Assembly (NCBI RefSeq): GCF_030209755.1
Contig: NZ_JARVRH010000035.1
Span: 51,889-115,888 of the forward strand
DNA from: Arthrobacter sp. efr-133-TYG-118
GTDB taxonomy: Bacteria; Actinomycetota; Actinomycetes; Actinomycetales; Micrococcaceae
Length of the DNA: 64,000 nt
Direction: 5' to 3'
Shown: positions 16,043 through 24,828 of the stretch, in pieces
How positions within the stretch are numbered: the stretch's first letter is position 1
How the letters are laid out: the number at the start of each line of letters is the position of its first letter
Program-made: the position numbers and the translations under genes
Notes under the pieces: generated by a model
Told to the model about the DNA's origin: nothing
Seen by the model: only the letters and a program-made list of their open reading frames with translations
Database searches by the model: none

Positions 16043-17146
16043 TTAGAAGCTGTGCCGGGGAACCGCGCGCTGATACTGCGGCGCCCAGTCCAAGGGGAAG
16101 CCGAGTTCGAAAGCCGCGCGAAGCCACCAGTGCGGATCGCGAAGGGCTGCCCGTGCCATGAATACGCCGTCGGCTTGGCCCGTTGCCACCGTGTGTTCGG
16201 CCTGTCCTGAGGATGTCAGGAAGCCGACTGCCCCGGTGGGAACCCCCGCTTCGCGCCGGATCTGTTCCGAGAATCCCGTCTGGTATCCAGGGCCGGCCTT
16301 GATCCGCTGGTGGGCCACGGCGCCACCGCTCGAGACGTCCACCAAGTCGACGCCGTGTTCGGACGCCGCCCGCGCGAGGCGCACGGAGGCGTCGACGTCG
16401 ACGCCACCCTCGGCCCAATCACTCGCGGAAATCCGCAGCAACAACGGCATCGAATCAGGGATGACAGCACGGACGGCGTCGATGACCGCAAGCATCAAGC
16501 GATTTCGGCCGGCCTCGCTGCCTCCCCACGAATCGTCGCGCTTGTTGATCAGGGGGCTTTGGAATTCGTGCAGGAGGTAGCCATGCGCGCCGTGGATCTC
16601 CACCGTGTCGAACCCGGCGTCCACGGCCCGTATGGCCGCCGCCGCGAAATCCGAAATCACGGCGTGGATGTCAGCTTCGCTCATGGCAAGAGGCCGCGCA
16701 AGCCCGGAAAACGCCTCGTTACCCGGACCCCGTGCAAGCCACCCGCCGTCGGACTCCGCTACGGATCCGCTCTCTTCGGCGAAGGGCCAGTAAGTGGAAG
16801 CCTTGCGACCGGCGTGCGCCAACTGGACGCCGATCTTGCCGCCCACGGCACTGTTGCGGTGGACGAAGTCCACAATCCGCTCCCAAGCGACCGCCTGCTC
16901 GTCCGTGTACAGTCCGGCGTCCCGCGGGCTGATCCTCCCCTCGGGGCTGACGGCCGAGGCCTCGGTGAGGATGAGGGCCGCGCCGCCCGTGGCAAACGCT
17001 CCAAGATGCACCATGTGCCAATCGTTGGGTACGCCACCCCCGCCGTCGGGCGAGCAGCTGTACTGGCACATCGGGGAAACCCAGCCACGATGCGGCAACG
17101 TCAACGAGCGCAACTGAAGCGGGCTGAACAACGCCGGTTGCGTCAT
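16043..17146 (-). CDS. NADH:flavin oxidoreductase, Old Yellow Enzyme family (YqjM-like)
   Basis: The 367-residue FMN enzyme reduces activated C=C bonds of enones or similar electrophiles with NAD(P)H. The opening FSPLQLRSLTLPHRGWVSPMCQYS has the cysteine-containing SPMCQYS loop typical of the YqjM (thermophilic-like) subclass; QLAHAGRK, EIHGAHGYLLHEFQSP (with the substrate-binding histidines) and the C-terminal FMN phosphate block around ADGVFMARA follow. The ATG overlaps the preceding CnoX-like gene stop by one base (TAATG), so the two are coupled. The physiological substrate is not predictable. Confidence 0.95.
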   Translation of the reverse strand: MTQPALFSPLQLRSLTLPHRGWVSPMCQYSCSPDGGGGVPNDWHMVHLGAFATGGAALILTEASAVSPEGRISPRDAGLYTDEQAVAWERIVDFVHRNSAVGGKIGVQLAHAGRKASTYWPFAEESGSVAESDGGWLARGPGNEAFSGLARPLAMSEADIHAVISDFAAAAIRAVDAGFDTVEIHGAHGYLLHEFQSPLINKRDDSWGGSEAGRNRLMLAVIDAVRAVIPDSMPLLLRISASDWAEGGVDVDASVRLARAASEHGVDLVDVSSGGAVAHQRIKAGPGYQTGFSEQIRREAGVPTGAVGFLTSSGQAEHTVATGQADGVFMARAALRDPHWWLRAAFELGFPLDWAPQYQRAVPRHSF

Positions 17147-18111
17147 TAGAAGAGGACCCGCGCCAGACCTTGCCGGGCCTTGGCCACACGTTGGTCCGAA
17201 ATGCCGACGACGTCGAACAGTTCCAGCAGGCGCACACGCGCCGTCTCACGCTCGAGACCGAAGTTGCGGCCGATGAACGCGATGATGCGGTTGAACGCGT
17301 CCTCGATGTGACCACCCGAGATGTCGAGGTCGGCCACCGTGAGCTGAACCTCGATGTTGTCCGGCTCCTCCGCCGCCCGCTGACGCATGGCTTCGGCTTC
17401 CGTAGCCGTCAGGAGCTCGAGTCTGCCCATTAGTTCCACTTGGGCGAGTCCGGCCTTCGCCTCGGCATCAGCCGGTTTCTCGGCCAGCGCCTGGCGGTAG
17501 GCCGTGGCCGCAGCGGCGTAATCTCCGGCTTCAATGGCATCGAAGGCTGACTGGTGCAGCGGCGGCAAAGGACGGGCCTCCGCACCGGCGGCGCCCGCGC
17601 CGATACTGCCCGTCACTCCGTTGGCTTCGGCCACCTTGAGGAGTTCATCGATGAGGCTGCGGATTTCCTGGTCCGAAGCGGGCCCCTCGAAGAGCGGCAC
17701 GGGCTGGCCCTTCAAGACCGCGACGGCGGTGGGGATGGCCTGAACCTGGAATGCCTGCGCAAGCTGCGGGAACGCATCAACATCCGCTGCGGCCAGCACG
17801 ACTTTGCCGGCGTAGCCTTCCACCACACCTTCGAGGCTGTGGAGGAGGGTCGAAGCCTCCAAGGAGCGGTTGGACCACAAAAGGAAAAGGACGGGAATCT
17901 GCGCGGACAGCTGGACGAGGTCCTGGAAATTGGCCTCGGTGGCATCTACGCGAAGGGGCTGGCTGCTTCCGGGGCTTCCGCCGGAGGCAGCCGGGGCACC
18001 GTTCGGTGCCGCCGGCGCAGGGCGCCGCAATGCAGAGAGGTCGACGGCGCCGCGCAGGTTGAGCTGGCTGGCAGCGGCTGGAGAGACGGGACGGGATCCT
18101 GGCGAACTCAT
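17146..18111 (-). CDS. CnoX/YbbN-like thioredoxin-TPR protein lacking active-site cysteines
   Basis: The 321-residue protein has a Pro/Ala-rich N-terminus (1-50), a thioredoxin fold (about 55-165) and a tetratricopeptide-like C-terminal half. It matches the actinobacterial tetratricopeptide thioredoxin family (M. tuberculosis Rv1324 lies in the same neighbourhood). The thioredoxin active site reads WSNRS at residues 79-83, with no cysteine in the CXXC position, so it cannot do dithiol exchange. YbbN/CnoX holds clients for GroEL or DnaK; a chaperone-type role is the best guess. The start at ATG 18111 is set by TAGAGT 7 nt upstream; GTG 18120 would lie inside the predicted untranscribed region. 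Confidence 0.9.
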   Translation of the reverse strand: MSSPGSRPVSPAAASQLNLRGAVDLSALRRPAPAAPNGAPAASGGSPGSSQPLRVDATEANFQDLVQLSAQIPVLFLLWSNRSLEASTLLHSLEGVVEGYAGKVVLAAADVDAFPQLAQAFQVQAIPTAVAVLKGQPVPLFEGPASDQEIRSLIDELLKVAEANGVTGSIGAGAAGAEARPLPPLHQSAFDAIEAGDYAAAATAYRQALAEKPADAEAKAGLAQVELMGRLELLTATEAEAMRQRAAEEPDNIEVQLTVADLDISGGHIEDAFNRIIAFIGRNFGLERETARVRLLELFDVVGISDQRVAKARQGLARVLF

Positions 18112-18118
18112 ACCGTCC

Positions 18119-18124
18119 ACTCTA
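18119..18124 (-). promoter_or_regulatory. Putative -10 hexamer of the cnoX-like gene
   Basis: TAGAGT on the minus strand ends 7 nt before ATG 18111, consistent with a leaderless cnoX-OYE transcript. Confidence 0.45.
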
Positions 18125-18147
18125 GCCGCTGCGCCAACAGCATTTGC

Positions 18148-19959
18148 CTACTGGAAGCTGGCTCCCACCAGGCCGCGGACCGCGGCAACGAGTTTCATGG
18201 GAGCAGTCGAGCCTGCCGGTGGAATGTAAATAGCTACCGACTCCGAGAAGGTCTGCACGAGGCCGACTTTCGTGGAATCCCCGCCCGCGAGCACTGCCGC
18301 GGCTTTGTCCACGGTCAGCGTGTCGCCATCTGCCTTGGGCTTGCTGGTGAAGGCGAAGTCCAGCTTTCCCACCACCACGGCGCCGCCGTCGGAGGTCCGG
18401 AACACTGCCGTATCCGCCGGAGAGGGCGTGTGCGTGAAGGTGAAATTGCCGTTGGTGCCGGACTTGACGGTGCTTGCCTGGTAGTCCAGGACATCGGCAA
18501 TGTAGGGCGAATTGGTGCCTTCCACAAGCTTGTCCTTGAACGCCGAATCCGCCTTGGTCAAGCGATCGCCCAGGGCTGCCATCGCCTCGCTCCCGCTGTA
18601 CTGCAGCCCGGACTTGTCTCCGGCCGCCATCTGCGCGGTTCCGCCCAAGGGGATCGCCGGGAAGGACGTTCCGGGCTGAAGCGGGGAAGTGCTCTTCAGC
18701 TTGTAGTTCTCCCGCGGCGAGGCCTGCACGAGAGTCAGGACCTGGGGAACTACGTTGCCATCGCCCTGGGTCAAGGCGATCACTGTGCGTGGCCAGGTTC
18801 GCTGGGTGGAGATGACGCTGCCCAGCAATTTGTTGGACCGGACAGGCATCCGCGCTTCGTGCGTGGCAACCTGGGACCGGATCTTGTAGTTCTGCGTGCG
18901 CACCTGCAGTTCCGTGCCGTCAACCCTGGGAGCGAGTTTGGAGGCGTCACGTGCGGCATCTCCAGCCGCCACTGCGCCGGCGACCTGGTCCAGGATGCGC
19001 TTGAGCTGCGCGTCCACCAAGACGGGGGCGGTTTGCGCACCGGCGGTCCCCGCAGGGCTCGCCGTCGCGGATCCAGTCGGAGAAGTCGCGGATCCGGAGG
19101 GAGAAGGAGTCTCGGCCGCTTGGGCGCCTGCCGCGGTGCCACCGACGAGGGCCGTCACAACAGCTGCGGCTACAAGGGAAATTCGAAGTGCGGGACCCCC
19201 GCCTGTGCCTTTTTTGGTGTCCTGGCCAGGTGCGTCCTCGCCGATGATGTCTTTGTCAGTCTCCTTGGCGGTGCCTTCGCCGGCGGCCTCCGGGTCGGTT
19301 TCCTTGTTCCCGCCGCCCTGCGGACCGTTCGGGCGGGAGCCCCGGCCCCTGGTGAACTTGCTGACGAACGGCAACGCCGCACCCGCCACGATGAGGATCG
19401 CGCCAATGACAATGAGCGGGACGGCCCACGGCATGGTGGCATCGTTGGCGAACGTTATGGAGACCGACGACGGCGCCGGCTTGGTTCCGTCGCTGGCCAG
19501 AAGGAGGGACCAGTTGCCACTCGCGGGAGGAGTAAAGGAGTAGTCCAGCTGTCCGTTGGCGTTCTCCGTTTGCACCCACAGATCCGATCCGGCAGGCGAC
19601 GGAGCAGTTGCTTCGCCGTCGGTGCCGGCAACCTGGAGGGACTTGCCGTCCTCGGAGACGCCGGTGATGCTGTTGTGCGCGGTCTTACCTACCCACGCGT
19701 CCACGTCATCCGGACGTCCGACAGCCAACACGAACTTGCCATCGCTTTTGATGCTGATTTGTCTGGGACCACCCCCGTGGGTCAACACGTCTTGGGTGAT
19801 CACGGTCAGCGGAGCGGCTTTGGAGTCACCGGGGGCGGACGCGGTTACGGTCTCGGCCGGGGCCCAAAAGGTCAGCTGGCCAATGCCGGCCAACAGTGTC
19901 AGCAGGCCAAGCAGCACCAGCGAAACTGCAGTCTTCAATCGCACAGGAATACCAATCAT
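18148..19959 (-). CDS. Large membrane protein of unknown function with two predicted extracytoplasmic domains
   Basis: I recognise no characterised family in this 603-residue protein. It starts with a hydrophobic helix (about 10-32), then a beta-rich polar domain to about 170, a second helix (about 176-200), a basic then acidic cytosolic linker (about 205-255) rich in Gly, Glu, Asp and Lys, a third helix (about 258-280), and a C-terminal domain of about 320 residues. A Ser/Thr/Pro/Gly low-complexity stretch follows the third helix and looks like a cell-wall spacer. Likely topology is in-out-in-out, leaving both large domains outside. The start lacks an obvious RBS. It is divergent from the AI-2E permease gene and 27-36 nt upstream of the cnoX-like gene on the same strand, so it may be in or near that operon. 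Confidence 0.85.
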   Translation of the reverse strand: MIGIPVRLKTAVSLVLLGLLTLLAGIGQLTFWAPAETVTASAPGDSKAAPLTVITQDVLTHGGGPRQISIKSDGKFVLAVGRPDDVDAWVGKTAHNSITGVSEDGKSLQVAGTDGEATAPSPAGSDLWVQTENANGQLDYSFTPPASGNWSLLLASDGTKPAPSSVSITFANDATMPWAVPLIVIGAILIVAGAALPFVSKFTRGRGSRPNGPQGGGNKETDPEAAGEGTAKETDKDIIGEDAPGQDTKKGTGGGPALRISLVAAAVVTALVGGTAAGAQAAETPSPSGSATSPTGSATASPAGTAGAQTAPVLVDAQLKRILDQVAGAVAAGDAARDASKLAPRVDGTELQVRTQNYKIRSQVATHEARMPVRSNKLLGSVISTQRTWPRTVIALTQGDGNVVPQVLTLVQASPRENYKLKSTSPLQPGTSFPAIPLGGTAQMAAGDKSGLQYSGSEAMAALGDRLTKADSAFKDKLVEGTNSPYIADVLDYQASTVKSGTNGNFTFTHTPSPADTAVFRTSDGGAVVVGKLDFAFTSKPKADGDTLTVDKAAAVLAGGDSTKVGLVQTFSESVAIYIPPAGSTAPMKLVAAVRGLVGASFQ

Positions 19960-20150
19960 CAGCGGTCGTTGAACTTCAAGGGTAACGGTTTTGTTACCAA
20001 AGAGTCAGTTCGGGGCCCTCCCGAAGGGCTTCCCGCCGCACGGCTTACCCTCTAGAATTCGCCAATTCGGGCCTGCTGATAGTGTGGCGAACAACATGAC
20101 ATCGGGCACTCCTGGGGCCCGACCGCGGAACGAAAAGGCAGCTGAAACAC

Positions 20151-21449
20151 GTGAAAGAGCGCAAGGATCCCACTCCGGCCGAACAAGGACCGGAGTCCAG
20201 CCCGGATGGCTTGGCTGATGGGTCTGCCCGTGACGGCAAGGACCATGGCGAGGGCCTGATGGCGTCCTTCGTGCGCCGCCTCCGCCAGCCCCTTCCCGGC
20301 GCCCAACCGCGGGTCCGTTTCGAAATGCCTCCGGAACTTGAGCACGATGCAACAACCGAGTCCGCCGAGGATGAATCCGACGGTCCGCGCTTCGGTTCCC
20401 CCGGCCCGCGGATGTCCGCGCAACATCCGCTGTATGTCGGCTTCATGGGCACTGCCGGCGTCGGCGTCGCCCTCATGCTGTATTTCATCGGCACCAGCAC
20501 CGTCCAACTGTTGTTGTGGATCGTTACGGCCCTGTTCATCGCCTTGGGGCTGGACCCCGTGGTCCGCTGGCTCGAAAACCGCAAGGTGCCGCGCCCTGCC
20601 GGCGTCGTCATCGCCGTCGGTGTCCTCGTTGCCGGAGTGGCAGCGTTTTTCGCCACCCTTATCCCCACGATCGTGGAACAGGTCTCGCAGATCGTGCGGC
20701 AGGCTCCGGACTGGATCCGTGGCTTCGTGGATTCGGACTTCTTCCGCTCCCTGGACAGCCAATTCGGCGTCCGCGACAAGATCAGCCAGGAACTCGACAA
20801 GTTCGTCAAGAACCCTGACGCCATGGGCGGTATTTTCGGCGGCGTCGTCGGTTTCGGATCCACGGTGGCCAACGGGGTCTTCGGGACGCTGATCGTCCTG
20901 GTCCTCAGCCTCTACTTCCTCGGTGCCCTGCCTGCCATGAAGAGATGGGGATACCGGCTCGCACCACGCTCACGCAGGCCCCGGGTGGAGGCGCTGTCCG
21001 AGGAAATCACGCGCTCGGTGGGCAACTATGTGATCGGCCAGGTTTGTGTTGCGTTGCTCAACGCGTTGTTCGCATTCATCGTGATGAGCATCCTGGGCAT
21101 TCCGTTCAGCGTTCTGCTGGCTTTCGTGGTTGCCCTGCTTGCGTTTATCCCCTTGGTGGGAGGCTTGATTGCCGCTGTGGTGGTCATCCTGGTAGCCCTC
21201 ACCGCCGGCTGGCAGACCGCCGTGATCTACGCCATCTGCTACTTCGCCTATCTGCAGTTCGAGGCCTACTTCATCTCGCCGCGCATCATGCAGAAGGCCG
21301 TTGCCGTTCCGGGTGCTGTTGCCGTGATCTCGGTGATCGCGGGTGGCAGCCTACTGGGCGTGCTCGGCGCATTGATCGCCATCCCGACGGCGGCAGCCAT
21401 CATGCTGCTGATCAAGGAAGTTTTCATCGTCCGCCAGGACCGCCACTAG
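20151..21449 (+). CDS. AI-2E family transporter
   Basis: The 432-residue membrane protein belongs to the AI-2E/PerM permease family. After a 95-residue charged, cytosolic N-terminus it has paired helices at about 100-150, a long amphipathic segment (DWIRGFVDSDFF onward) and the conserved C-terminal LLAFVVALLAFIPLVGGLIAAV block with a further helix hairpin. Members include TqsA (autoinducer-2 export) and many of unassigned function, so no substrate can be given. The GTG at 20151 is preceded by AAAAGG at somewhat long spacing. A basic C-terminal RQDRH closes it. Confidence 0.92.
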   Translation: MKERKDPTPAEQGPESSPDGLADGSARDGKDHGEGLMASFVRRLRQPLPGAQPRVRFEMPPELEHDATTESAEDESDGPRFGSPGPRMSAQHPLYVGFMGTAGVGVALMLYFIGTSTVQLLLWIVTALFIALGLDPVVRWLENRKVPRPAGVVIAVGVLVAGVAAFFATLIPTIVEQVSQIVRQAPDWIRGFVDSDFFRSLDSQFGVRDKISQELDKFVKNPDAMGGIFGGVVGFGSTVANGVFGTLIVLVLSLYFLGALPAMKRWGYRLAPRSRRPRVEALSEEITRSVGNYVIGQVCVALLNALFAFIVMSILGIPFSVLLAFVVALLAFIPLVGGLIAAVVVILVALTAGWQTAVIYAICYFAYLQFEAYFISPRIMQKAVAVPGAVAVISVIAGGSLLGVLGALIAIPTAAAIMLLIKEVFIVRQDRH

Positions 21450-21482
21450 GCCGTCACCATTAGGCCGTCACCATTAGGCCGT
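21447..21482. repeat. 14-bp direct repeat between convergent genes
   Basis: TAGGCCGTCACCAT occurs twice in tandem from 21447 to 21474, followed by a third, diverged TAGGCCGTCGCC. The first copy supplies the stop codon of the AI-2E gene and the third overlaps the hydrolase C-terminus, so the whole 24-nt gap is repeat. Confidence 0.85.
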
Positions 21483-22268
21483 CGCCACTGGGCCTGTCCA
21501 GTGGCGCGGCAGGCCATCGGGCCCTGCACCGGCTTCGGTCACGTCGTCCACGATCTCGTCCAGGACCCGGGCCGCGTACTTCTCGCCGACCCACAGGTGC
21601 TTGGCTCCGTCGATCCCCAAGACCCGGGCCTGCGGCACCAAGCTGAATCGTTCAGCGGCCTCAGCGGGCTGGAGATAGTCGTCGTGTTCCGGAACCAGGA
21701 CTGTCAGCGGCTTTCCTGAAGCAGCCCATTCCTTCAAGTGCACGTCCGTGGCCCGGTGCAGCGGCGGAGACAACAGGATGGCGCCCTCCACTTGGGAAGC
21801 CACCGGCTCAACGGCACCGTACATCAAGGCCAGCTCGGTGCCGAAGGACCAGCCAACCAGCCAGCGATGAGGAAGCCCGCGTTCCACCGCGAAGCGAACA
21901 ACGGCCTCGACGTCATACCGCTCACCGATTCCTTCGTCGAAATGCCCCTGGCTGGTACCCCGAGGCGAATGCGTTCCCCGCGTGTTGAAGCGCAGAACAG
22001 CGACGCCGGCCAGCGCCGGAAGGCGATAGGACGCCTTCCGGTAGACGTGCGAATCCATGAATCCGCCGTGCGTAGGCAAAGGGTGCAGCGTAATAAGCGT
22101 GGCCGAGATCTCGCCGGACTCCGGCAGCGCCAACTCACCCACAAGCAACTTGCCGTCGTCGGTCAGGAACTCCACGTTTTCGCGGTGCGCCGGCAAGACC
22201 GTCGATGCCCTGATGTCCGTGGCAGACTCCGGCTGGCTGAAAACGAGGGAAGCAGGATCGAAACTCAT
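21474..22268 (-). CDS. Alpha/beta hydrolase
   Basis: The 264-residue protein has an alpha/beta hydrolase fold with the nucleophile elbow LVGWSFGTELAL (GWSFG serine), an early oxyanion-type HPLPTHGGFMDS loop, an acid in VPEHDDYLQP and a C-terminal histidine in DGAKHLWVGE. It resembles serine hydrolases acting on small esters, but the substrate is unknown. ATG at 22268 has TAAGCT 7 nt upstream, so it is probably leaderless. Confidence 0.9.
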   Translation of the reverse strand: MSFDPASLVFSQPESATDIRASTVLPAHRENVEFLTDDGKLLVGELALPESGEISATLITLHPLPTHGGFMDSHVYRKASYRLPALAGVAVLRFNTRGTHSPRGTSQGHFDEGIGERYDVEAVVRFAVERGLPHRWLVGWSFGTELALMYGAVEPVASQVEGAILLSPPLHRATDVHLKEWAASGKPLTVLVPEHDDYLQPAEAAERFSLVPQARVLGIDGAKHLWVGEKYAARVLDEIVDDVTEAGAGPDGLPRHWTGPVATA

Positions 22269-22275
22269 GCTTCCA

Positions 22276-22281
22276 AGCTTA
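22276..22281 (-). promoter_or_regulatory. Putative -10 hexamer of the alpha/beta hydrolase
   Basis: TAAGCT on the minus strand ends 7 nt before the ATG at 22268. Confidence 0.4.
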
Positions 22282-22418
22282 AGTGCTCGGCGGCGGCGCC
22301 GCCGTCGTGGTTCCCCCGCTTTTGGACGCTACCGCAGTCCGGACTCCCCGCCCTTCCAGGTATTCCGAGGCGCCGCCCCGGCCAAAGGCGGGGAGATTCA
22401 GCGGGCCATCTCAAGTGC

Positions 22419-22751
22419 TCAGCGGTACCTGTAGGTTCGGCCTGTCCAGCAGTTGTTGTGCCAGTGGCGCCGTTCCGCCAAACCCGCGGCATCGCCGAAG
22501 AGGTGCGTCTCGGACCACACCACCAAGTGGGCGATTCCGGGCATGATGGCCATCGAACAACCGGGACATATATAGGTCTTCTCCGCATTCCGTGCGGTCA
22601 TGGTCCGGACCATCCAGTCGCCGTCGGGGGCGCTCTCCCTGCGGGCAATGCCCGAACGGGCACGTTCCAGGTCCAGTTCCGGCGACTCGCCTGTCCGTTT
22701 CCAGCTTGCCTTGGCTGATTCGGTGCGTCTGGGGCGGTTGGAGCGGGGCAT
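22419..22751 (-). CDS. Small zinc-ribbon-like protein divergent from nucS
   Basis: The 110-residue basic protein has an Arg/Ser-rich N-terminus and a CPGC...HWHNNCW metal-binding set in its C-terminal half, consistent with a zinc site (Cys2His/Cys type). It is frequently annotated as an ATP/GTP-binding protein in actinobacteria, but I see no P-loop. ATG at 22751 is preceded by CAGAAT at 6 nt. It is divergent from nucS with a 60-nt gap, so a role in DNA metabolism is possible but unproven. Confidence 0.85.
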   Translation of the reverse strand: MPRSNRPRRTESAKASWKRTGESPELDLERARSGIARRESAPDGDWMVRTMTARNAEKTYICPGCSMAIMPGIAHLVVWSETHLFGDAAGLAERRHWHNNCWTGRTYRYR

Positions 22752-22757
22752 GACTCC

Positions 22758-22763
22758 ATTCTG
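22758..22763 (-). promoter_or_regulatory. Putative -10 hexamer of the zinc-ribbon gene
   Basis: CAGAAT on the minus strand ends 6 nt before ATG 22751; weaker than the other hexamers. Confidence 0.35.
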
Positions 22764-22811
22764 CCCCAGTCGCTAGTTGCGCGCGGCAGGGGAAGCGGCA
22801 GAGGAAGTAAA

Positions 22812-23516
22812 GTGGAGCGGGTGCGACTCGTCATAGCCCGTTGTTCCGTAGATTACGTTGGCCGCCTCAAGGCCCACCTCCCGCTTGCCACGCGGCTTTT
22901 GCTCGTCAAATCCGATGGTTCCGTGCTGGTCCACTCCGACGGCGGCTCCTACAAGCCGCTGAACTGGATGAGCCCGCCCGCTACCCTGCGGGTGACCACG
23001 CCGGAGGAGACCGAGGTCGAAGAAGGGGTGGTGGAGCAGTGGACCGTGCAGTCGGCCAAGACCGATGACCGGCTCATCATCAACATCTACGAGCAACTCC
23101 ACGACACGTCCCACGACCTCGGAACAGACCCCGGGCTCATCAAGGACGGCGTTGAAGCCGATCTGCAGCGACTGCTCGCCGAGCAGATCGAAACCCTTGG
23201 TGCCGGCTATTCTCTTATCCGGCGCGAGTACTTCACTGCCATCGGTCCGGTGGACATCCTCGCCCGGGACGGCGACGGCAGGACAGTCGCCGTCGAACTC
23301 AAGCGGCGCGGCGACATCGACGGCGTCGAGCAGCTCACCCGCTACCTTGAACTGCTCAACCGAGATCCGCTGCTGGCCCCGGTGCGGGGCATTTTCGCCG
23401 CCCAGCAGATCAAGCCGCAGGCGAAGGTCCTTGCCAACGACCGCGGAATCGATTGCATCACCCTGGACTATGACGCGATGCGCGGCGTAGACGACAGCGA
23501 GTCGCGCTTGTTCTAG
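22812..23516 (+). CDS. nucS: Mismatch endonuclease NucS/EndoMS
   Basis: The 234-residue enzyme cuts both strands at mismatches and replaces MutS/MutL in actinobacteria and archaea. The N-terminal beta domain (RLVIARCSVDY...KPLNWMSP) and the C-terminal PD-(D/E)XK nuclease are complete: Asp148 (GPVDILAR), Glu162 and Lys164 (AVELKRRGD). The C-terminal tail ends SESRLF, resembling the clamp-binding ends of NucS proteins. GTG at 22812 follows AGAGGAAG; GTG at 22821 has poorer spacing. No mutS or mutL is in the window. Confidence 0.97.
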   Translation: MERVRLVIARCSVDYVGRLKAHLPLATRLLLVKSDGSVLVHSDGGSYKPLNWMSPPATLRVTTPEETEVEEGVVEQWTVQSAKTDDRLIINIYEQLHDTSHDLGTDPGLIKDGVEADLQRLLAEQIETLGAGYSLIRREYFTAIGPVDILARDGDGRTVAVELKRRGDIDGVEQLTRYLELLNRDPLLAPVRGIFAAQQIKPQAKVLANDRGIDCITLDYDAMRGVDDSESRLF

Positions 23517-23568
23517 GTGTCCTGGCCGTCATCCCGGGTGAACCGGGTCAGGCGCGGACCCCGGCAAC

Positions 23569-23574
23569 TAGAAT
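23569..23574 (+). promoter_or_regulatory. Putative -10 hexamer of nagA
   Basis: TAGAAT ends 6 nt before the nagA ATG at 23581; no RBS is present, supporting a leaderless mRNA. Confidence 0.5.
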
Positions 23575-23580
23575 CAAAGC

Positions 23581-24828
23581 ATGACTGTCCCAGACCGGCC
23601 TGTATCTTCTTCTGCGCCTGTGCGCCACTTGATTACCGGAACCATCGTCAGCGACGGTGCGGTGATCGAAGATGGCCTGGTCGCGGTGGAGGACGACCGC
23701 ATAGCCTTCGCCGGTCCGGCCGCCGAATTCCACGAAGCAGCCTTCGAAGGGTTCGAGGAAACTCCCCGGACCGATTTCCCTGCTGAGCGGTATATCGTCC
23801 CCGGATTCGTGGATGTGCACTGCCATGGCGGCAACGGAGGCGACTTTCCCGGAGCCGATGAATCCTCGGCTCGCAAAGCCATCGATTTCCTGCATCGCTC
23901 CGGTACCACCACCCTCCTCGCCAGCATGGTCACGGCGCCCCGGGAGGACCTGCTCCGGGGCATCGAGCTTTTCGTACGCTTGGCCGATGAAGGACTCGTA
24001 GCGGGAATCCATTTGGAGGGGCCTTTCCTCTCCCATGCCCGCTGCGGCGCCCAGAACCCCGCCTATCTGCTGGAGCCGGACCTGGACCTCATGACCGAGC
24101 TGGTTGAAGCCGCTGCCGGCAAGCTCGCCACCATGACCTACGCCCCCGAGCTTCCCGGCGCCGCGGCACTCGTGGACCTGATGACGTTCCACGGAGTAAC
24201 GCCCTCTCTCGGCCACACGGATTGCGACGACGCGACGGCGGCCGCCTCGCTCACTGCGGCGCGGGAGGGCTTGGAATCCGCTGGTTTCGACGGCGTCAGC
24301 TCCTTGCCGACTGTGACGCATTTGTTCAATGGCATGCCTCCCATGCACCACCGCTCCCCCGGTCCCGTGGCCGCCTCCCTTCGCACGGCCCAGGAGGGCA
24401 AGGCGGTCGTGGAACTGATTGCGGACGGCACCCACCTTGACCCGAGCACCGTCGCAACAGTTTTTCAGCTCGTAGGCGCCGCAAACGTTGTCCTCGTGAC
24501 CGATTCAATGGCGGCGGCGGGACTCTCCGACGGAAACTACATGCTGGGCCCCTCCCCGGTGACCGTGACGGACGGCGTCGCTACCTTGGATGCCACGGGA
24601 TCCATCGCCGGCGGCACTGCCACCATGCTCGACGTCGTCAGGCGCACCGTTGCGGCCGGCGTCGGGCTCGCCGACGCGGTTGCATCGGCGACGGCGGTTC
24701 CCGCCGCAGTCCTGGGGCTCTCCGATGAACTTGGCGGCCTTCGCCGGGGCCTGCGGGCCGATCTCGTCGTCGTGGACAAGGAGCTCCAACTCGCGGGTGT
24801 ATTGCGCAATGGGGATTGGCTTGCGTAG
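23581..24828 (+). CDS. nagA: N-acetylglucosamine-6-phosphate deacetylase
   Basis: The 415-residue amidohydrolase removes acetate from GlcNAc-6-P, giving substrate for NagB. Metal ligands are visible in PGFVDVHCHGG (HxH), LEGPFLS (Glu), TPSLGHTDCDD and VTHLFNGMPPMHHR; the catalytic aspartate lies in LVTDSMAAAG. Its length is usual. It is a lone gene on the plus strand, apart from nagB. Confidence 0.96.
   Translation: MTVPDRPVSSSAPVRHLITGTIVSDGAVIEDGLVAVEDDRIAFAGPAAEFHEAAFEGFEETPRTDFPAERYIVPGFVDVHCHGGNGGDFPGADESSARKAIDFLHRSGTTTLLASMVTAPREDLLRGIELFVRLADEGLVAGIHLEGPFLSHARCGAQNPAYLLEPDLDLMTELVEAAAGKLATMTYAPELPGAAALVDLMTFHGVTPSLGHTDCDDATAAASLTAAREGLESAGFDGVSSLPTVTHLFNGMPPMHHRSPGPVAASLRTAQEGKAVVELIADGTHLDPSTVATVFQLVGAANVVLVTDSMAAAGLSDGNYMLGPSPVTVTDGVATLDATGSIAGGTATMLDVVRRTVAAGVGLADAVASATAVPAAVLGLSDELGGLRRGLRADLVVVDKELQLAGVLRNGDWLA

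Noticed and set aside
17554..20055. Plus-strand 833-codon open frame
   Set aside because: Antisense to the CnoX-like and 603-residue genes. Composition is shadow-like, with no domain.
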